From Kineococcus endophyticus (lineage in GTDB: Bacteria > Actinomycetota > Actinomycetes > Actinomycetales > Kineococcaceae): a DNA stretch of 64,000 nucleotides. The stretch is taken from assembly GCF_040796495.1 (NCBI RefSeq), contig NZ_JBFNQN010000018.1:35539-99538 (forward strand), written 5' to 3'. The notes under the pieces were generated by a model. That model worked only from the letters and a program-made list of their open reading frames with translations, was not told the origin of the DNA and made no database searches. This document shows, in pieces, positions 44,460-52,736 of the stretch (the first letter of the stretch is position 1; each line of letters begins with the position of its first letter). Both the position numbers and the translations under genes were made by a program.

Positions 44460-45140
44460 ATGTCTGGCGCGACCGAGGCCGAAGAGCCGGCCACTGGCCT
44501 TGCTCGAGTAGGGCAAGGACTCGTCGAACAGCTCCTACGCCTGGGCATGGACGGGTTCGGTCCGTTCAAGAGCGCGCAGGAGTCTGCCCTGGGCGCGCTC
44601 GAGGGGCGTACACGGGAGCAAGCTGTCGCACGGCTCATCCGCAACCACTGCCTTGTGGCGGGTAGTCAGGGTGCGGTTACCAGTCTTGGGGGTTTCATAG
44701 TCATGCCGGCGACGTTGCCGGCCAACCTCGGCGCGAGTTACCTGATCCAAACCCATCTGGCTGCCTCGATCGCCCACGTCTATGGCCACGACCTCAAGAG
44801 CGAGGAGGTACGGACCGCCGTCCTCATGTGCCTGCTGGGCAACGCCGGAACCGAGGTACTCAAGCAGGTCGGTATCACGGTCAGCACCAAGTACACGATG
44901 ACCATCATCAAGCGCATCCCCATCAGGGTGATCCGCAAGGTCAACAAGAAGGTCGGCTTCTACCTCGTGGCGAAGTACGGCACCACGCGCGCTGTCGTCA
45001 CGCTCGGCAAGGGGGTGCCGCTGGTCGGAGCCGCTGTGGGCGGAACCATCGACGCTGTCGCGACCAAGGCCGTTGGATCCTTCTCCTGTAGTTTCTTTGA
45101 CGGGGTTGGCGAAGAATCGCGAGAGGTCAGAAAGTCCTAA
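44460..45140 (+). CDS. EcsC-family protein
   Basis: A protein of 226 residues. The EcsC pattern is clear: EQAVARLIRNHCLVAGSQGA, VTSLGGFIVMPATLPANLGA, then SYLIQTHLAASIAHVYGHDL, TAVLMCLLGNAGTEVLKQVG and LVGAAVGGTIDAVATKAVG. In Bacillus, EcsC is encoded next to the EcsAB transporter, but stand-alone EcsC proteins are common in actinobacteria and their role is unclear; membrane association is likely from the glycine/alanine-rich helices. GGAAGGGAA precedes ATG 44460. There is no ecsA/ecsB nearby. Confidence 0.8.
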   Translation: MSGATEAEEPATGLARVGQGLVEQLLRLGMDGFGPFKSAQESALGALEGRTREQAVARLIRNHCLVAGSQGAVTSLGGFIVMPATLPANLGASYLIQTHLAASIAHVYGHDLKSEEVRTAVLMCLLGNAGTEVLKQVGITVSTKYTMTIIKRIPIRVIRKVNKKVGFYLVAKYGTTRAVVTLGKGVPLVGAAVGGTIDAVATKAVGSFSCSFFDGVGEESREVRKS

Positions 45141-45450
45141 CCGTCACGAGGTAAGCCGCGCGACCCTCGTGTGGCCGTACTCGTACTACCGGCCTTAACA
45201 CTACGGGTGAACCGGTTCGGGGTGGGGTGAGCCAGTGGGAGACATCGGCTCCGATGCGCTGTGAGGTTTCACTCAGGAGCCGCAGCACTCTCTGAGTGCC
45301 GCTGGGAGGCCGAGGCTGGCCGGTGAGCCCCCTGGGGAAACATAGCGAGGGAGCTGAGCGTGCGGCTGCACGACCGACTGTCCGAGGACAGTACGTACAG
45401 CTGACAGCGCCGGTCCATGACCGGCGTGGCTCTGCTCCGGAGGCCCTGAG

Positions 45451-45495
45451 CGATGGGGTGGGGTGCGACCAGTCTGGCTGCACCCCACCCCATCG
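45451..45495. terminator. Strong hairpin between convergent genes
   Basis: A perfect 16-bp stem (CGATGGGGTGGGGTGC and its complement at 45480-45495) around a 13-base loop. It lies between the EcsC gene and the end of the minus-strand restriction operon and can serve both. The remaining 400-base gap (45141-45541) shows no gene. Confidence 0.75.
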
Positions 45496-45541
45496 CGTCT
45501 CAAGATCCGGTCTGCGAGGAAGTTTCGTCAAGGTGGTCCGA

Positions 45542-46642
45542 TCACGCGGGGCCTTCGGCAATCTCGTGCCAAGACAGTTCGCGGGTGGGTTCGTCCAGGA
45601 ACCAGGCGTAGGTCCCGGTGCCGAGGTCCTTGAGGCGTTTGCGGGCGGGTTGGCTGTTGCGGGACTCGAAGGCGGTCACGAAGTGGCAGGTTTCGGGTTT
45701 GATGCGTTGTTCTTCGGCCCACTTCAGGAGGTCGTCACGGCGCCGGTCGCTGATGGGGCCGTCGGTGTGGACGGCCTCGATGATCCAGAACTCGACCGGG
45801 TTCGCACCGATGTCGACGAGGACGGCGTCGGGTAGCAAGGTCGCCTGGTCGATGGTCAGTCCGAGTCGAGTGAGTACGGCTGCGTCGGCCACGAGGATCT
45901 TACGGCTTGGCTCAGAGATGGTGAGGACGACCGGATCGTGGAGGCGGGCCGGGGCCCACTGTTCGACAACGCCTTTGAGGATGCGCGAGGCCGTTCCTGG
46001 TTCCAGTGTTCGGGTGGACCCGTCGGGCATGGTGACCCGTACCGCGTGGGTGGCTTGGTCGCGCTGCTGCGCGGTGGCGATCCGGAGGCGGTCGCCCGGG
46101 TCCATGTGTGTCGAGCGCCAGGCTTCGATGGTCTGCTCCAGGGCGGGACCTGTCAGGGTGGGGGCAAAGAGGTCTGCGAACTCGCTCGCCAGGGCCCATC
46201 GGGGTTTGCTGCTGCTGGTGGGTAGGCCGGGACGTTCACGGATGGCGCCGTGGTCCAGCCATCTGGTGAAGGTCTCATCACGCAGGGTCTCGCGGCTGTT
46301 GTCGGCGTACCAGTGTTCAGCTCGCACGCCCCACTGGGCCATCAGGTCGTCGACCTTCTTCTTGGTGTTGGTCAGCATGGCCTCGCGCCAGGCGGTGCGG
46401 TCTTGGTCGCTGTTGCGGGCCAGGACAGCGTCGGACATCCGCAGGCACATCGAGGGGCGGGCCCACACCTGGTCGTCGGGGACTGGGCTCTGCTCGGGCG
46501 CGACGGCGCCGACATAGATGAGCGCCACGACCGATGCTGCGGCCAGAGGGTTGGCGTGGACGGGGTCGAAGGCGGCCCGGGGGAAAATCATCGCCAGGCG
46601 TGCGGAGCATTCCTCGCGTGTGGGCAGGGTGCGGAACGTCAC
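45542..46642 (-). CDS. BsuBI/PstI-like restriction endonuclease
   Basis: A protein of 366 residues. The C-terminal third matches the BsuBI/PstI endonuclease domain: LLPDAVLVDIGANPVEFWII, then EAVHTDGPISDRRRDDLLKW and CHFVTAFESRNSQPARKRL, ending GTYAWFLDEP. The D...ExV-type residues (D near 275 and E near 285) are the probable metal site. The N-terminal region has the helical accessory part typical of the family. It overlaps the methyltransferase gene by four bases. Together they should form a type II restriction-modification system; PstI/BsuBI cut CTGCAG, but the site recognised here cannot be read from sequence. Confidence 0.85.
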   Translation of the reverse strand: MTFRTLPTREECSARLAMIFPRAAFDPVHANPLAAASVVALIYVGAVAPEQSPVPDDQVWARPSMCLRMSDAVLARNSDQDRTAWREAMLTNTKKKVDDLMAQWGVRAEHWYADNSRETLRDETFTRWLDHGAIRERPGLPTSSSKPRWALASEFADLFAPTLTGPALEQTIEAWRSTHMDPGDRLRIATAQQRDQATHAVRVTMPDGSTRTLEPGTASRILKGVVEQWAPARLHDPVVLTISEPSRKILVADAAVLTRLGLTIDQATLLPDAVLVDIGANPVEFWIIEAVHTDGPISDRRRDDLLKWAEEQRIKPETCHFVTAFESRNSQPARKRLKDLGTGTYAWFLDEPTRELSWHEIAEGPA

Positions 46643-48525
46643 GAGGTGGTCACCGGCCGGTAAGTACGGGACACGGCGTCTTCAAGCTCTTGACCGGACA
46701 GTTGTTCCCAGGCGGCGAGAACGTCGCGACCAGGAAGCGGCAGGGTCTCCAGTTCATAGGCGCTGACCGCCACGCTGCCCGAGACGCAGCGCATGACTCG
46801 GTCCATCGTGGTGGTGCTCAGCAACCGGAGAAGCCCTTCGTGCGACATGGCGGGAGTTTCGGCCGTTGTTCCGGACGAAACGTCAGGCGGGGTGATGGGT
46901 CTCAGTACGTTGACGTGGTTCTCCACGACGACGCGACCACCCCACCGGTCTAGGTCGGCAGCACTCAGCCCAGCAACTACTAGACGACGGGGTTGCTCGG
47001 GAGCGGTGGTCCGCTGAGCCAAGATCGCAGGCCCTGCGAGCACCATGACCTTGAGGTCTGAGGCACCGGTCAGGGCGAGGTGTCGTAGGGAATCGCGAGC
47101 CCGGTCGCGGTGCAGGGTTCCACCGTCGATGTCGGCGGCCCAGATCACCTGTGCCGACGGCGTTGCCGGGTCGGTGCTGGCGGTGGTGCTCAGGTCCTCG
47201 GCGCGGCGGTTCCACACCAACGGTCCGGTGGAGGCTTTCCACCCTGCTTCGGCCAGTGTCAGAGGCAGCGCGTTCGCGGCCGCAGCGATCGCGGCGTCAT
47301 CGGAGCGGCGAGGAAGCAGCCAGGGAGTCGCCTTGCGAGGTGTCTTCACCTGGGCGACCTCTTGCACCGCCTCCCGCAGCGTCTGCCTCAGCGTCTCCTG
47401 TGGCGGTGAGTCCTGACCCTTGGTGCTCTGCTGAGCGCCCGCAGCGCGGGGGGTGTCTTCGATGCGGGTGACCTTAGTCCGCAGTGCCCGCTTGCGGGTG
47501 AAGACCGACAGGCAGGTCTCCTGGAGGACGCCGGCGAAGACGTCGTCGCGGCTGGCGACGAAGGCGACGTCGCGCAGGCTGGTCGTGGTGGCCAGGGTGC
47601 GGCGCAGGTTGGTGAAGTAGCGCCCGGCCATGAACGAGGTGGGCACCAGTGCGGCAAGGGCGCCGTCTGGTTCCAGCGTGTCTAGGGCGGCGCCCATGAA
47701 CAGGCCGTAGAGGTTGGCGTGGCCGTAGACGATCTTGGCGAAGCGTTCGCGGTCGGCCTCCTCGAGGCGGACCCGTCCGTAGGGGGGGTTCATCAGGACC
47801 GCCCGGGCAGGGGACAGATCGGCGGCCAGACCGTCGCCGACGCGGACCAGAGCGGGCAGCGGGCGGCGCAGGCGGGTCGGTAGGGCGGCAAGCAGCGGAA
47901 GCATCTCAGCGGCCAAGATCACGTTGGCCAACCAGACTGCCTGGGGGTCGTTATCGATGCCCTCGATCTTGGCGGGCAGACCCGCCAAGGCCAGTGGGGT
48001 CTCAACGCGCCGAAGGGCGCGCACCTGCTCCTGTACGACCGGCAGTAGAAGGGCGCCGGCACCGCAGGCGGGGTCGCGGACGAGTCCGGACAACATTCGG
48101 GACTTCGCGGTGGCCCCCAGGGAGCGGCGGGTCATCTGCCACAGCTGCTCGGCCAAGTGCTGTGGGGTGTAGTGACGTCCGTGGCGGGATCGGACGGTGG
48201 GGGTCAGAGCGCCGACGTAGGCCCCGCCCAGTCCGTAGCCGTCCAGGTCGTTGATGGTCGGGTCAGGGACATCGGCCAGGTCGGCGACCTCGGCGGTGAT
48301 GGGCCCTTCTACAGCGGTCATCACGTCCAGCCACTGTCCGTCCAGCCCTGCGGCCTGTGCCCGCTCGCGCCACCAGCCGGGCACCGCCGCCAGGATGACC
48401 GCTGCCCGGGGGGCCAGCGGTCCAGCAGGGTCGACCGAGCCCAAGACGACACGGGCGGTGCGATTGTTGACCGGTGCCGTGGTGACCCGAGCGGCCAGGG
48501 ACGCGCCGGCACGCAGCGCCGTCAC
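46639..48525 (-). CDS. N6-adenine DNA methyltransferase of the restriction-modification system
   Basis: A protein of 628 residues. Motif I is DPACGAGALLLPVVQ (about residue 150), motif IV is MNPPYGRV (about 245) and the adjacent GALAALVPTSFMAGRYFTNL and KRAL regions match Eco57I/PstI-type adenine methyltransferases. The C-terminal 250 residues should be the target-recognition domain. Its start overlaps the small regulator gene (ATGA 48525-48522) and its end overlaps the endonuclease gene, giving the order regulator, methylase, nuclease. Methylation protects the host DNA from the partner nuclease. Confidence 0.85.
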   Translation of the reverse strand: MTALRAGASLAARVTTAPVNNRTARVVLGSVDPAGPLAPRAAVILAAVPGWWRERAQAAGLDGQWLDVMTAVEGPITAEVADLADVPDPTINDLDGYGLGGAYVGALTPTVRSRHGRHYTPQHLAEQLWQMTRRSLGATAKSRMLSGLVRDPACGAGALLLPVVQEQVRALRRVETPLALAGLPAKIEGIDNDPQAVWLANVILAAEMLPLLAALPTRLRRPLPALVRVGDGLAADLSPARAVLMNPPYGRVRLEEADRERFAKIVYGHANLYGLFMGAALDTLEPDGALAALVPTSFMAGRYFTNLRRTLATTTSLRDVAFVASRDDVFAGVLQETCLSVFTRKRALRTKVTRIEDTPRAAGAQQSTKGQDSPPQETLRQTLREAVQEVAQVKTPRKATPWLLPRRSDDAAIAAAANALPLTLAEAGWKASTGPLVWNRRAEDLSTTASTDPATPSAQVIWAADIDGGTLHRDRARDSLRHLALTGASDLKVMVLAGPAILAQRTTAPEQPRRLVVAGLSAADLDRWGGRVVVENHVNVLRPITPPDVSSGTTAETPAMSHEGLLRLLSTTTMDRVMRCVSGSVAVSAYELETLPLPGRDVLAAWEQLSGQELEDAVSRTYRPVTTS

Positions 48526-48734
48526 GCTGCGGTCCTGGTGGTCTTGCTCAAGCCGGCGGCGATGAGCGTCGCTGCCAGCTCGCTGACCGACAAGCCCTGG
48601 CCCTCCGCGGCGATCCTCAGCTGCTCAGCGTCGGCCAGGGGCATGCGGATGAGAACGGCTTTGCGCTCACCACGCCAGTGCGAGCGCCGGTGGGGTGCGT
48701 CAGAAGTCAGGGCCACGGTCGCAACTTGTATCAC
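48522..48734 (-). CDS. Small ribbon-helix-helix-like protein leading the restriction-modification operon
   Basis: A 70-residue protein. After a short tail, KAVLIRMPLADAEQLRIAAE, then GLSVSELAATLIAAGL, fits the strand-helix-helix layout of CopG/Arc-type DNA-binding proteins. Position and coupling suggest a control protein that times expression of the methylase and nuclease, replacing the helix-turn-helix C protein found in many such operons. An in-frame start nearer to the domain is possible. Confidence 0.6.
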   Translation of the reverse strand: MIQVATVALTSDAPHRRSHWRGERKAVLIRMPLADAEQLRIAAEGQGLSVSELAATLIAAGLSKTTRTAA

Positions 48735-48823
48735 CTTCGACCGTCACAGCGCCGTAGGCGCGCACGGTTGGCGAGCTGGCGCGGGGGGCCAGTACCGACG
48801 CGGCCCCCGACGCCCCCATGCGG

Positions 48824-49300
48824 CTACTCGAAGCGCCACTCCCGGCCGTCATCCTGCTTGTGCCACCACGGGTCGATGTCGTCACCGTGCACGCCCCACC
48901 GGTTGAGCCGGTGCGTACCGTCGTGCTCGGGCTCGTCGTCGAGCTCCAGGGCGAGCGTCGGCCGGGCAGTCAGCGAAGCGATCAGGTGCCGTCCAACGGG
49001 TGATGGGACGTTGATCGTCCGGCCCTCGTCGGTGTGGATCTCGTAGTCCTCATGGGGGCTGTTCTCGATTGGTCCGGCGGCGCGGACGGTGTAGTTGCGC
49101 ATCATGGGGATCAGCATGTCGAGGATGGCTGGGTGCGTCTCGGGCTTGCGTGCCCACACCTGTGCAGCGCCCGGGAGGGCCGTCGAGGCTTCGCCAGCGG
49201 GCCCAGGGCGAGGCCGGCGGGGGTGACGGGCCAGCGGGACGCCGGTGGTGCGGGCCAACGTGAAGACGGTGACGGTGTTCAGCATGTTCGGGCTCCGCAC
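48824..49300 (-). CDS. Hypothetical protein
   Basis: Up to 158 residues; an internal methionine (MLIPMMRNYTVRAAGPIENS) would give a protein of about 97 residues. The C-terminal half is acidic and beta-like (DYEIHTDEGRTINVPSPVGR, then LIASLTARPTLALELDDEPE), ending in W-rich WWHKQDDGREWRFE. No family is recognised. It lies between the restriction operon and the second YkgJ-like gene. Confidence 0.45.
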   Translation of the reverse strand: MRSPNMLNTVTVFTLARTTGVPLARHPRRPRPGPAGEASTALPGAAQVWARKPETHPAILDMLIPMMRNYTVRAAGPIENSPHEDYEIHTDEGRTINVPSPVGRHLIASLTARPTLALELDDEPEHDGTHRLNRWGVHGDDIDPWWHKQDDGREWRFE

Positions 49301-49430
49301 GACCCCGTGGCAGGAGGTCCAGGCGCATCAGCAGGCCCACCGGCGGGCGGCAGCAGTCGGCGGGGCCGGGGACTGGACGGGCGCTGGCCAGGACGGCACA
49401 AGGGGTCGGGGTGATGGGATCGTGGGCGGC

Positions 49431-50036
49431 ATGAGCCGGGACGCGGACCTGCGCATGGACGGGCGTCTGCGCGCAGGTCAGGACCGGCGCGATGGCCCCG
49501 CGGCGGCTGTGCCCGGGGTGGGGCGGTTTGAGGCGGCGGTGGCGCGGCTGGAGGACCTGTACGCCCAGCTCCCGGCCCTGGAGTGTCTGGGCCTGTGCGC
49601 GGACTCCTGCGGTGAGCACATCGACGCCTCCACCGTCGAACGGCGCCGGGTGCTGGCCGCCGGGGTGGACCTGGACGCGCCCACGGCGGATGGGGCGTGT
49701 CCGGCGTTGTCGCGCACGTTCGGGGCCGGGCGGTGCAGTGTGCACGCGGTCCGGCCGATGGTGTGCCGCCTGTGGGGGACCGCGGCCTCGATGCCGTGCC
49801 CGCACGGCTGCCGACCGGCGGGCGGGCTCGTGCAGGACACGCAGGTGATGCGGTGGATGCTGGCCAGCGTGGAGGCCGGTGGCCACCACGGGGGCTGGGA
49901 CGACCCCGCGTTGCGCGAGCTTCTCGAGGTCGGGTTGTCCGACCCGGCCGCGGCGGGGTTGTTCGGCCGGTTCCTGCGTGGGGACCGGTCGGTGACCGGG
50001 GAGCTGTACGCGCGGTTGACGGCCCTACGCGCCTGA
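49431..50036 (+). CDS. YkgJ-like cysteine-cluster protein (copy 2)
   Basis: A protein of 201 residues from ATG 49431. It shares the cysteine framework of copy 1 (CLGLCADSCG, GACPAL, GRCSVHAVRPMVCRLWG, MPCPHGC) and the tail AAGLFGRFLRGDRSVTGELY. An N-terminal extension of about 20 charged residues is extra. DNA identity with copy 1 is high in the core, so the two arose by duplication; they flank the FRG/EcsC/restriction segment as direct repeats. Metal binding is likely; biological role is unknown. Confidence 0.75.
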   Translation: MSRDADLRMDGRLRAGQDRRDGPAAAVPGVGRFEAAVARLEDLYAQLPALECLGLCADSCGEHIDASTVERRRVLAAGVDLDAPTADGACPALSRTFGAGRCSVHAVRPMVCRLWGTAASMPCPHGCRPAGGLVQDTQVMRWMLASVEAGGHHGGWDDPALRELLEVGLSDPAAAGLFGRFLRGDRSVTGELYARLTALRA

Positions 50037-50192
50037 GCGTCTCCCGGCCCCGACCTGTACCTGCGCCGCGATACTCGCGTCTGACGGCGCTCGCGACCGA
50101 CGGGGTCTCGTGATGTGGGAAAGTCCGACCCGGTCAGTGCCCGCGTATTCGGCGGCGGTGCGTCCTGGTCACCAGCTCGGAGTCAGCACCGA

Positions 50193-50810
50193 TCACGACT
50201 TGGGGTGCCCCACCGTCTTGTCGGCGGTGATGTCGACGACGAAGTCCACCCCGTCTGGGCCCTCGGTGGAAAAGGCGAGGTTGGTGCCCTTGGCGATCTG
50301 GCCGAGGTCGACCTGTTGTTGGGCTCCTGTTTCCTCGTTATTGCAGACGAGAGGTGTTGGGGAGGGGACGGTGTCAGTCCCACCACTGGCTTGAAGGTGG
50401 AACGTGACTTGACCTGAGCCGCGGCACGCCATGAAGAGGGAGTAGTGAGCCGCCACCGTCACGGTTGTCTCCCCGTTGGTGGGACCGGGAAGTGTGCCCC
50501 GACCGAGGTAGAAGGTGTGTGTGTCGGGTTGCCGATCGGTGAGGAAGGGCCGGGGGTCCGTTGCGGTCGGAGTCCCTGGGGCGGCGCCAGTAGACCCTTG
50601 GGTTGTCCCGGAGGAGGAAGTGGGTGAGGACGGGCTTGTAGGAGCCGGCGTGGACGTGGCGGGAGTGGACACGTCGGTGGTCGGTGAAGCGGTCGATGAG
50701 GTTGTTGACGGGGTGGGGGTGCTCTGGGTGTCGTCGGAGCAGCCGGCAAGGAGCAGCACCGCCGCGGTGACTAGGGTCACCGCGGCGGCTGGCTTGGGTC
50801 GGTGGTTCAC
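50193..50810 (-). CDS. Lipoprotein with T/S/P-rich linker, coupled to a secreted protein
   Basis: A protein of 205 residues from GTG 50810, whose GTGA overlaps the stop of the upstream gene. The signal peptide ends in a lipobox (LLLAGC). Then comes a 60-residue Thr/Ser/Pro linker and a C-terminal domain with beta character (TVTVAAHYSLFMACRGSGQV, then TFHLQASGGTDTV, then FVVDITADKTVG). Two cysteines (in MACRGSG and LVCNNEE) may form a disulfide. It is likely to be surface-anchored and to work with the secreted partner. Confidence 0.6.
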   Translation of the reverse strand: MNHRPKPAAAVTLVTAAVLLLAGCSDDTQSTPTPSTTSSTASPTTDVSTPATSTPAPTSPSSPTSSSGTTQGSTGAAPGTPTATDPRPFLTDRQPDTHTFYLGRGTLPGPTNGETTVTVAAHYSLFMACRGSGQVTFHLQASGGTDTVPSPTPLVCNNEETGAQQQVDLGQIAKGTNLAFSTEGPDGVDFVVDITADKTVGHPKS

Positions 50811-51460
50811 GGGATGTAGGGGCTGCCGTCGTCGCAGGCCGCCGGGCGGCTGCCGAGGGGGTTGGTGCTGGTCCAGGTACACCAGCCGACAGGCTTGTTC
50901 AGTGCCCCGAGGTAGTAGGTGATGCGCTGCTGGTTCTTGTGGGCGCAGACGGGAGCCGAGAGCTGGTAGAGGTCTCCGGTGACCGCTACCCGGTACCGTC
51001 CGTAGACGCCGTTCCCGTACCGGCCTGCCGGGACGTCGAAGCTCGAGGTGTTGGTGGTGTTGACGCTGGCGCTGGTGGAGACCGTTCCGTTCACGGTCGC
51101 CGAAATCTTCGCGAAAACTGCGGCGGACCCTTCAGCGGTGACCGACGCACTGGCGGAGGCGCCGACCGTGCCGGTGTACCCGATGCTCAGGGACATGCTG
51201 CCCTTGCTGCCGAAGTAGTTGCTGACCGGCGCACCGACTCGACCGATGTGGTCGGCCTTGACGCTGGTGTTGTCGAAGACCCACTGCCCTCGGCAGTCAG
51301 GGTTGCTCTGAGGGGTCACGACCGTGGGGGCGGCAGCGTTTGTGGAGGCTGTTGTGCCTCCGCTTGCCGCGAAGGCGGGTGAGCCGCCCGCCAGCATCGC
51401 CGTTGCGACCAGTGTCGTTGCGACGAGTCCAACCCGCCTGCCTGCCTGCTTTGTGAGCAT
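50807..51460 (-). CDS. Secreted beta-rich protein, possibly aerolysin-like
   Basis: A protein of 217 residues. A clear signal peptide ends in GGSPAFA-A. The mature part has a long alternating Ser/Thr/Val/Ala region (YTGTVGASASASVTAEGSAA, then VFAKISATVNGTVSTSASVN) followed by FDVPAGRYGNGVYGRYRVAV. Such amphipathic Ser/Thr stretches then 'VPAG..G' recall the membrane-inserting part of aerolysin-type beta-pore proteins that are found in many actinobacteria. Four cysteines may form two disulfides. It is coupled to a lipoprotein gene. Pore formation is inference only. Confidence 0.55.
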   Translation of the reverse strand: MLTKQAGRRVGLVATTLVATAMLAGGSPAFAASGGTTASTNAAAPTVVTPQSNPDCRGQWVFDNTSVKADHIGRVGAPVSNYFGSKGSMSLSIGYTGTVGASASASVTAEGSAAVFAKISATVNGTVSTSASVNTTNTSSFDVPAGRYGNGVYGRYRVAVTGDLYQLSAPVCAHKNQQRITYYLGALNKPVGWCTWTSTNPLGSRPAACDDGSPYIP

Positions 51461-51540
51461 TGCAGTTCCTCCCTAGCCCCGGGAGCGGTCTACGTCGAGC
51501 CGCTCATGGCTGTGATCCCAGCACAAGGTCGCTGTTGGTG

Positions 51541-51912
51541 GCAGCCGAACGATGAGGTACCCCTCCTTAAGGAGGGGTAGGGGACCTCCCCCCACGGAAG
51601 TAGCGAGTGCGGTGAGGCTTGGCCTGGGGATGCCCGCCTTCGAGACGGGTGGTGGGTGTGTAACGAGCCACGTCGAGGGTTTGCCCAGTTGAGGTTGCCC
51701 AGGAGGGTGGGGTTGCTCGCCGGGCGGCAGCCTGCCGCAGGAGCCGCACTCTCGAAGAGCGAGACGTCGGGCGAGCGTGTCCCTTCGCAGGACCCGGAGG
51801 GTCTCGGTTGCTCTTGGAGCCGGGGCCGTCGTCGAGCGACCGGTTGCGGTCAGGGAACGTGGATCTCTGCTCCGAGCGTCCCGACGCCCTGGCCCCCTTT
51901 AGGGGGGCAGTA
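51541..51912 (-). ncRNA. Structured non-coding stretch resembling an IS200/IS605 right end with guide-RNA-like region
   Basis: Between divergent secreted genes lies about 370 bases with no convincing protein. It contains a perfect 22-base palindrome (TACCCCTCCTTAAGGAGGGGTA, 51558-51579) and a second hairpin (CCCCCTTTAGGGGGGC) at 51895-51911. The minus-strand order, a GC-rich structured segment then a C-run/G-run hairpin, is like the 3' end of a TnpB gene with its omega-RNA and right-end hairpin. No TnpB catalytic region is present, so this may be an orphan end. Tentative. Confidence 0.3.
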
Positions 51913-52068
51913 AGACGCACAGCTCCGAACTTTAGTGTGACATGCGTCACAGCTGACGGCCCATAACTCAAACCGACCCACAGGGTAATCACAGCCTGTT
52001 ACGTTCACGATGCGCAGCGATGGCTGACGCAGAGCGACCCACAAGGGTCCTGAGGGGGAGGAAGATTC

Positions 52069-52503
52069 ATGCCGAGCTTTCTGCGAAAGAGTATCGCCGG
52101 CGGAGCAGTGATGGTCGCTGCAGCCGCAGGCGTTCTCCTGACAGCACCCGCAGCGTCCGCCGGCGACGGCGCATGTCCCAGCGGTCAGGTTTGTCTCTTC
52201 AGGTTCAGCCAGTACGACGGTGGACGTTGGGGGAGCGCGAGCGACGTCAACCAGTACAACACCGTGGTCTACGACGGTACGAACATCAACGGCGGCGACT
52301 CTGCCTCTGCCATTAACAACAATGCCACTCGATGCACCCTTCGCGCCTTCAAGGACAGCTTCCAGAGCGGCGCAAGCTTCAACCTCAGCTACCCAGCCCG
52401 CGGGGGTACATGGCGTGACCCCAACCTCAGCAACGGTGCGGGTGACAAGCCGGGCACGAACTTCGACGACAGCCTGTCGAGTCACGACTTCTGCCCCGCC
52501 TGA
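52069..52503 (+). CDS. Secreted peptidase inhibitor I36-like protein
   Basis: A protein of 144 residues. The signal peptide ends in APAASA-G. The mature domain, CPSGQVCLFRFSQYDGGRWG, then a long stretch ending SLSSHDFC, matches the actinobacterial 'peptidase inhibitor family I36' (crystallin-like Greek key) group, with cysteines near both ends. Members are secreted; only a few, such as the Streptomyces metalloproteinase inhibitor, have proven inhibitor activity. ATG 52069 follows GGGGGAGGAAGATTC, a strong ribosome site. A terminator hairpin follows. Confidence 0.75.
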   Translation: MPSFLRKSIAGGAVMVAAAAGVLLTAPAASAGDGACPSGQVCLFRFSQYDGGRWGSASDVNQYNTVVYDGTNINGGDSASAINNNATRCTLRAFKDSFQSGASFNLSYPARGGTWRDPNLSNGAGDKPGTNFDDSLSSHDFCPA

Positions 52504-52516
52504 CCATCAGCCAACG

Positions 52517-52550
52517 GCCCCCGGTCCCGCCATCGTGCGGTGCCGGGGGC
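52517..52550 (+). terminator. Intrinsic terminator after the I36-like gene
   Basis: GCCCCCGG and CCGGGGGC pair around an 18-base loop, 14 bases after the stop codon, followed by ACTGTTATGT. Confidence 0.7.
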
Positions 52551-52736
52551 ACTGTTATGTCCAGTCCGTGCAGACTCTGTAAGTCCACTGTGCAAGCTGG
52601 CTCATACGTCCACTACGACTGATCGACCTCGACTACCCATAAGATACGAACTATGGCGCACCTCAGCCCCATAGGGTCGAGCAACTGCTAGTCAGATATC
52701 CAGACACGTGCTCAGACCGTTGGAGGACTCACCATA

